From: Glossina fuscipes
Lineage: Eukaryota; Arthropoda; Insecta; Diptera; Glossinidae
Reading direction: 5' to 3'
Length of the DNA stretch: 64,000 nucleotides
Assembly: GCF_014805625.2 (NCBI RefSeq)
Contig: NW_023998416.1
Coordinates: forward strand, 13,198,914-13,262,913
The notes under the pieces are model-generated. The model worked only from the letters and a program-made list of their open reading frames with translations. It did not search any database and was not told the origin of the DNA. Below are positions 57,842 to 64,000 of this stretch, piece by piece. Both the position numbers and the translations under genes were made by a program. Position 1 is the stretch's first letter; every line of letters starts with the position of its first letter.

Positions 57842-58235
57842 GTTCGTGATTTTAGCATTTATTTTAATCTTCTATTTGTTCAGGCAAAGCGAAATCTTGT
57901 TGAGACAAGTTTGTAGCTCGTAGAAAACGTTTGTGGGACCACTAGGTGGACATAGGAAAGCTTTATTTAACTTTTCAACTTTAACATAGGGTCGTATGTT
58001 TTGCAAATGGTTATTAAGCAGCAAACTTGCAGGAGTTGAAAGACATTTTTCAAGATTGAAAAGTAGCCTGCATGGCAGACTTTTAATGAAGGCCGTTTCC
58101 ACGTTCGGGAATACACCACCGCAATAATTTTTACTTTCAAAGGCTTCTCTGGTGTACGAAACAATACGATGCCATTGCCCAAATGATATTGACGCATTCT
58201 TCACTGCAATTATTCATTCAGTTTTGAAATGCCGC
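57842..58235 (-). pseudogene. Jockey-type LINE reverse-transcriptase fossil
   Basis: The minus strand reads H-R-I-V-S-Y-T-R-E-A-F-E-S-K then C-G-G-V-F-P-N-V-E-T-A-F (motif A region; LINEs have V-F-L-D-(V/I)-x-x-A-F-D). A frame switch leads to C-H-A-G-Y then L-F-N-L-E-K-C-L, and P-T-N-V-F-Y-E-L-Q-T-C-L-N-K-I-S-L-C-L-N-K, which matches the A-T-N-x-L-Q-x-x-L-N-K-I-x-x-W-L block after the catalytic Y-A-D-D. The Y-A-D-D box and its surroundings are missing, and motif A has lost both Asp residues, so it is non-functional. Confidence 0.65.
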
Positions 58236-60000
58236 ATTCAACACACTTAGCTTCAAACTTTGAAGATTGCTATCGTCTAATAGTAATCAAAATAGCATTC
58301 CTTATATATCGAGCGCAATTACGTACGTGGTTATGGCTATAATGTGAAGAGTTCACAAAGCAGTTAAATTGTTAAATAAATATAGCTACATACGTACATA
58401 CGTACATATGTATTATAATATATACATTCGGGGACACAAACGTATTAAGTAAGCAATGTTTAATTTTGAAAAATGGCATTTATCTTTGCATAGAAAACAC
58501 CGGAATAGACTGGTTTAACTATACGTACATGTAGTTGCCATACAATTGTCGTGTAGAGCCATTAGTTTTGTACAAAATAAATAAATCATAAATTTTTTGA
58601 CACCTTATGTTTATGGTGTAGATGTGTTAGTAAAACAAGTTATTTATTTGTGCACACAAATGTTCAAAAATCGATATCATCTATATAATACATTTGCCAT
58701 TAGTTTTTCTTTATACTAACAACAAATGCTAAAAAAACAACAAATAAAAAATAAAAAATCCCATTCTTGCATAAAAAATTAACTTTTGAGTGGTTATGTT
58801 TTGTGGATGTCTGTACACAGTGCAAGTGTCAATGGGGTGTTGTCAAAATGACAGTTATTTATATTTTTTCATAAATTTATTAGTTTTCGAAACAATAGTT
58901 TCATAAATATTGCATAATTGTTATGTTGTTTTTAACGGAGAAACACAGAAAAAAGCAAAAATTATATTACAATCACATTTTTTGGTGGGTGTTAAATAAC
59001 AGGGTGTGATAGTTGGGAAAATACTGCAAAACAAGATTTACATTATCTGCTAATATGTGTTTTTGTTGTGTGGGTGCTTGTTTGTAGATTAAGTTACACT
59101 GTCGATTCCAGGTAACAACAGTAGCTGAGATATGTGTGCACGATACATAGTCTACGAAGGCGTCTTACCATGTGGCCAACATAGACATACGAGTCCGCTT
59201 ACTTTACTGCAATATTATACGCTCTTCACCGAAAAAAAAGACAACCATCACTAAACGTCCCAAGATTCGAAATAAAGGCGATATACGAACATTCAGGCAA
59301 AGTCGTAATACACATGACTTTTCTTTTTACAGTTTCTTGAGGGTGGACGCTATTGTAGCAGATTAAAAAAAAAAAACATATTTTGGACAGAGGAGACAAA
59401 TGACAGAAAAATGATACTCGAGGAGCTTACGTTAATTTTATATTTAAGTGTTAAAAAAGATTAGCGTTGAAAACTATTAAAAAATGGCAACCCTGCAACT
59501 ATTCACACAAGGCATCCTTAATTGTTGCAAATTTTAATCTAAAATTGTTGAGCAAATGATATTCGCATGTGACCGAACTTTTTTTACTTACATCACCGTG
59601 TAGGGTGAGGAGAATATTTAATTTGCCAAAACGTTTGCAGCGCCCAGACGTAAGCTTCAGAGACCCCACGGAGTATATATATTTTCAATCAGTATCACGT
59701 TCTGACTGCACTAAACATATCCCCCATGTCCGTCTCACTTCAGGTAATTGCATCAAATGGGCCAATGAAATAATTTTTTTCTAAAAAATTGAAAATGAAA
59801 TGGAAAAATGGATAACCGTGAAAAGAACGCAACAAGAACACCAACGACTGGAAAATAGTTTTTAGCAAATTTCATAAAATTACAATTCTTCACATGTTAG
59901 TATCATTCAAGGTGATTCTATTGAGATCTTTGCAACAGCTTTGTAATTTTCAAATCAAGGGAAAACTCAAATCTCAATATATTATTGTTAACATTAGTGT
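58236..60000. other. No gene recognised
   Basis: 58260-59160 is unique AT-rich DNA with an acatacgtacatacgtacat tract (58390-58409). The rest has no recognised feature. Confidence 0.45.
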
Positions 60001-60004
60001 GGTT

Positions 60005-60075
60005 ATTATTAATTGAGCCAGAGAAAGAAAAATTCTAAGACTAAAGTCTTAAAACATTAGCATCTAAGCCTACCG
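60005..60075 (-). mobile_element. SINE body remnant with short (AAT)n-like tail
   Basis: The reverse complement reads ggcttagatgctaatgttttaagac, then tttctttctctggc, then attaataataac. It matches the SINE bodies at 4.85 kb (-) and 56.4 kb (+). Confidence 0.5.
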
Positions 60076-60439
60076 GCTTTATAGCATACTCTTGTAATAC
60101 ACATACCTTTCTCTATTATATCAACTCCAAGCTATTTTTAAACGTACTTCTCAACATAATTTCGCAAACTGCATTATCTAGGTCATTATAAAAAAGTAAA
60201 ATTTGCAATCGCAAAATAATTGTCCATAATTACGCTGATTTGCATTTTTCCTTTCGCGCTTATTCTTTTCGCTTATCTCTCTTTTCAATGGTTATTTGCT
60301 ATATTTATTGTTAATGTTTAGTTTTAAGATTTATATATAAGTTTTCGTTTAAATAAAGAATCACTCATTTATATCCTGCCTTTGAATAGACGGAATTAAG
60401 CAATAAATAATTCTGACCGCCCTATTGACTACAACTGCG

Positions 60440-60495
60440 CTCTATCGCTTTGGAGATTTAAATCCACGATTATTGAATTTCGAGATCCTGAATAT
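60440..60495 (-). mobile_element. Probable SINE head remnant
   Basis: ctgcgctct...gagatttaaatccacgattattg on the plus strand matches ctgcgctcgagatttgaatcagcgattactg at 62707-62737, the B-box side of another SINE head. It may belong to the same insertion as the body at 60.0 kb, but 370 bases of unrelated sequence lie between. Confidence 0.35.
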
Positions 60496-60499
60496 AGGT

Positions 60500-61240
60500 T
60501 TCTGAACTACGTAAGCTATCGTAGCTTACCAAAGTTTTATTATCTAATATTAATGATTTCGATCCACTTTAGTTCTTAGCAAAAAATGATTTCGGGTCTT
60601 ATCGCGATTCGAAGTTTAAATGTAACTCTTCACTGAATTCATTTTTTAAAAACTTTTAAAATTCGTAAGGCCTTTGCTAAACTAAATTTTAAGAAGAGAA
60701 TTTTTTTATTATTTTCTATATTAAATATAATAGTGTTTCTAGTTTAGAACACCAATTTTTTACCCATGACATGGGTACTGATTCTTGTAAAAAAGATTTC
60801 TTCTTTCTTAATACCTAAAGTCTTTAAGCGTCATTTTAGGCTTCTGAAAAAATCAATTGTTTGTATAAATGTTATTTAAAACCTTTTAGAATATAAGAAG
60901 AAAGAACATTCCTTTTCTTGCTTGCTCACGCTTCGTCCACAAGCGTCCCGAACAAACAGGCTGCGTCAAATAGGTTACTGCTTTTGACATTTCTAAATTC
61001 TCTAACACATGAACAGATATCCCCAGAATATATAGTAAAAAAACATCAAAGAATATCATCAATCGCAAAAAATCCATAGTTTTAAACTTCCCAAGTTGAT
61101 TAAATGATCTTATTTTTCAGATTTACATCTATATTGCCTTTCGCCTTGACTGTTATCATTTAAAGTAATTTTCTTTTAATACTTAATACACTTTCAAGAA
61201 TGTTATCATTTTATTGGCTTTTCTTCCATCTAAAAAAATA
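60500..61240. other. No gene recognised
   Basis: AT-rich sequence with nothing assigned. Confidence 0.4.
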
Positions 61241-61242
61241 GT

Positions 61243-61636
61243 TAAAACAAGGAAGAAAACTATAGTAGGCCACGGTCCCTCATTAAATACCACACACCGT
61301 CTTAGAGTTATTTATACAATGACGCTTGAAGACAAGGCGTTACTTGAGAAGTGGTTGAAAAAGCGGCTCGATTCGAATCATTTTTAAAAGCGTTGGTCTT
61401 CGGGCCAAAATACATCAGCGCATGAAATTTTATTTACTTATCTCAAAAATGGCGGTCTGTAGGTTGAACACAAAAAAACAAGGCGGAGAGAGAGCTTAGA
61501 TCGACTCAAAAAATGCTTCTGAAGTGTTCGTAAGAACTGGTCAGTATAACAATTAGTGGGTGAATGTCATCTCATTTTGGGTATTGCGTACATCGTAACA
61601 AACTTAACATACCCTTATTTCCGAAAAGGGTATAAA
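61243..61636 (+). repeat. TATACCC-family repeat copy
   Basis: The 5' end aaaacaaggaagaaaactatag then taaataccacacacc. The middle has gagaagtggttgaaaaagcgg (also in reverse at 22.45 kb), then atttacttatctcaaaaatggcg, cttagatcgactcaaaaaatg, and the end aaaagggtataaaa. It lacks part of the 5' middle section of the 43.1 kb copy. Confidence 0.6.
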
Positions 61637-62595
61637 ATTCCTTTCGTTAAGCTTGTAGATCAGTTCATTTAAATTATGTAAGCTCCCAAGCTGTTAATGG
61701 GAACATTTAGTATTTTTTCGAAATTGTTATCATAAATGAACAAAGTTCAGTTCAAATATATGCTCAGAACTTTAGGCATCAAATAGGACGCAAAATTCGA
61801 CAGAGTTGTCAGAATTCTTCGTCGACATTGAATATGTAGGGGTATGATAATTGTCTTCATTACCAACTTTTAGTAAATTTACTGTAAAACTTATCGGGAA
61901 GATTGGTATTTAATATACATGAAAATAGCAATCAGGTAACGCCTTCTAAATGTTCTAACAATTTCAAAAACACATTTCTTCGAACACAATAATAAATCAT
62001 TTTAACCGGCAATTACACCAACTTATCATTACATGAAATCAATCGTAAGCGGTGCTTTTTAATTAATATTAATAAATTTTCTGAGAAGCTGATATTAACT
62101 ACATAGTACATACACAAGTATATAGATTACAGGAACAACCTGTTCTTAAATAAGTGTTGATATCGGCAACCAACAATTAAATTGATGTGATGTAGAAATT
62201 TTACATCTACACCATAGGCAGGGGCTGTCACAAACAAACACACACACACATATATATATATATATATCTATATATCTATATATTAAAATACAAAATTTAC
62301 ATGTTGATAAATTCTCCAATCAATGTAGGCCAATTGGAAGAGAAAGACAATCGTCGAAATAGAGAGAAACTAGTAAAAAAAATTATAGGTTTAAATCACA
62401 AAAAAAAAAAAAAAGAAAAAAATATTTATGATAATTTATCGTCAAACAAAATGTGTGTGTTAAACTTAACACATTACCAATAATTAACGTTCATAAATCA
62501 ATCCAAGATAGGAATGTAAAAAAAACGAGTAGAAATATTTTGCTTTCACTTTAAAACGAATCTTAAATACACTCTATCCCATGTAAGCGTCGCTT
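61637..62595. other. No gene recognised
   Basis: A mixed (CA)n-(TA)n tract at 62239-62284 and an A run at 62400-62414. Nothing else is assigned. Confidence 0.45.
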
Positions 62596-62597
62596 GG

Positions 62598-62780
62598 ATA
62601 ATTTATTTATTTATTGTCTGCATATTTTGTAATTAAACGTACAAAGTATGCGCTTAAAGGCTGTTAGATAACTTAGATCATATGCTCACCTGTATTGAAA
62701 ACTTTACTGCGCTCGAGATTTGAATCAGCGATTACTGGGTTGTTAGTCGTGATTCTTTGCTTAATCGGCTACTCATTCGG
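62598..62780 (-). mobile_element. tRNA-derived SINE copy with (AAAT)n tail
   Basis: On the minus strand: A-box-like gagtagccgattaa (about 62761-62774), then agaatcacgactaacaacccagtaatcgc, B-box-like tgattcaaatctc (62715-62727), a short body, and an (aaat)n tail (62600-62616). Head and tail in the right order make a compact SINE of about 180 bases. The head matches that at 49.75 kb. Confidence 0.55.
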
Positions 62781-64000
62781 ATAAAAATTGGATAATTGGA
62801 TAATGGATGATTTGCTTAATGATGATTATATATGAATACAAGTTTATGCCGATTTGTTCATCCGTGGGAGCTGATTGCACGATATTGAATTTAGTCATAA
62901 AGTAAAATGAGATACGAATAATGAACATATATTTATATATATGTATCTATGTATTTACATATATATGCGTGAACGCAAATATCAAATGAGAGTTGAAAAT
63001 CTAACTGAGACATCTTACTGGGAGTTTCTTTGCCTAAGAAAATGGAAGTCTTAATAATTGCAGTTACTCCGTTTGAAATGTAAAGAAATCAAATTTGCTT
63101 TACGGCTTTCACAAGGAAACATTAATTTTCCTCTTAACCCTTAAATAGCCTTAACAAATACCTTCAAGTGCTCTAGGTTGTTGCGTTTATACAGTGATCT
63201 CCATACAACACGATAGGTTCATTTCTTGTTATACAAATCCTTGTTGCACGCGTTTTTAGGTTACGCAAATACGATGTTGCGGACTTAATCGCTGTATTAA
63301 TTATCGGGGCTAAAAGATAATAAAATCGTAATCGTATCTATCTCACTCTTCATTCGTGTGTTACGAACACTGTTACAGTTTTCTTACTATGTTATAGAGA
63401 TCCGTCTTATTTGAATCCATGTTATAGAGAGGTCTGCCGCAATGGACTTCTTGAACCTCTGCTAACTTGTCACGGCTAGATGAAACATAGGCCGATTACA
63501 CCTACTAAGGACCGTGTTCTTTTCCAGTTTTGGTTTTATTTTGTAAAAGAAAATATTATTTTGATTAAAATCGGAGCTACCGTGTAAAAAGATATAGAAG
63601 AGAATATTAAACAGATTATCGTTGTTCTTCGAGGTTTTGTCTCAATTTATAAACTATTGTGGGTGTGTGTGTGTGTGTGTGTGTGTGTGGACAGACCGGA
63701 AAGAACGTGTGTACCAAATTTCAATTTCTTATCTGCATTCTTGCGATTGCGACGATTTGACAAAGAAAGGGAGTGAAAATAACTCATTTTGGAAGGAACT
63801 GGTATCAGCAAAACGGTCAATAGTTCGAGTATTAATGTTCACTTTACTTTTCAATCAGGCTCTCGTAATCGATTAATTTTCTTTCATATAATTTTCAACA
63901 GATAATTTAATAAAATATTTTATTCTCTTATGATCTCTGGGCAATTTTTAATGTCTGAGTAAAATGAGAAAAAGGGAAAACCGGGTTCAAACACGTGGAT
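62781..64000. other. No gene recognised to the right edge
   Basis: A (GT)n tract of about 14 units at 63662-63689, and a 12-base word (atgttatagaga) repeated at about 63390 and 63419. No protein, RNA or named repeat. Confidence 0.45.

Noticed and set aside
1..64000. CRISPR arrays, operons, riboswitches, origins
   Set aside because: No regularly spaced identical repeats with unique spacers and no bacterial gene organisation; the DNA is clearly eukaryotic.

Overview
The window looks like nuclear DNA from a brachyceran fly. A tephritid-like fruit fly is my best guess, but that is inference, not proof. Reasons: the DNA is strongly AT-rich; there are long A, T, TA, GA, CA and TTG/CAA tracts; one candidate intron is only 57 bases with a CTAAT branch point; mariner, jockey-like LINE and tRNA-SINE fossils are present; and a repeat family has TATACCC...GGGTATA ends, a pattern I associate from memory with fly genomes. 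There is one 10-base run of N (12500-12509), so this is an assembled contig. I see no bacterial, phage, CRISPR or rRNA signal.

Only one convincing protein-coding gene is present: an intronless 339-codon frame at 2000-3019 (+). It encodes two diverged copies of a domain that matches the C-terminal (Ku_PK_bind-type) domain of Ku80, joined by a Ser/Pro-rich linker. It lacks the Ku80 N-terminal and core domains and the DNA-PKcs-binding tail. This is the most unusual item in the window.

The rest is non-coding sequence of two alternating kinds. One kind is unique AT-rich DNA full of microsatellites and homopolymers (about 7.7-9.2, 11.8-12.9, 14.8-15.9, 17.5-19.1, 28.0-28.8, 30.9-31.7, 33.7-34.6, 36.5-38.8, 40.5-42.2, 44.1-45.5, 46.9-48.5, 51.5-53.8, 55.3-55.9, 58.3-59.2 kb). 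The other kind is a graveyard of mobile elements. It holds four mariner transposase fossils, all on the minus strand (16.7, 46.2, 49.0 and 54.3 kb). It also holds two LINE fossils on the minus strand (5.9 and 57.9 kb), tRNA-derived SINE remnants (4.8, 49.8, 56.4, 60.0-60.5, 62.7 kb), and about eleven copies of a 0.1-0.75 kb repeat family with subterminal inverted ends. There is one long inverted repeat (19.8-20.1 kb) and one 63-base minisatellite (19.4-19.7 kb).

The left edge (strong splice donor at 163) and a small spliced Myb/SANT-like remnant near 4.6 kb suggest minor transcripts. No set of neighbouring genes works together here: the Ku-like gene stands alone.
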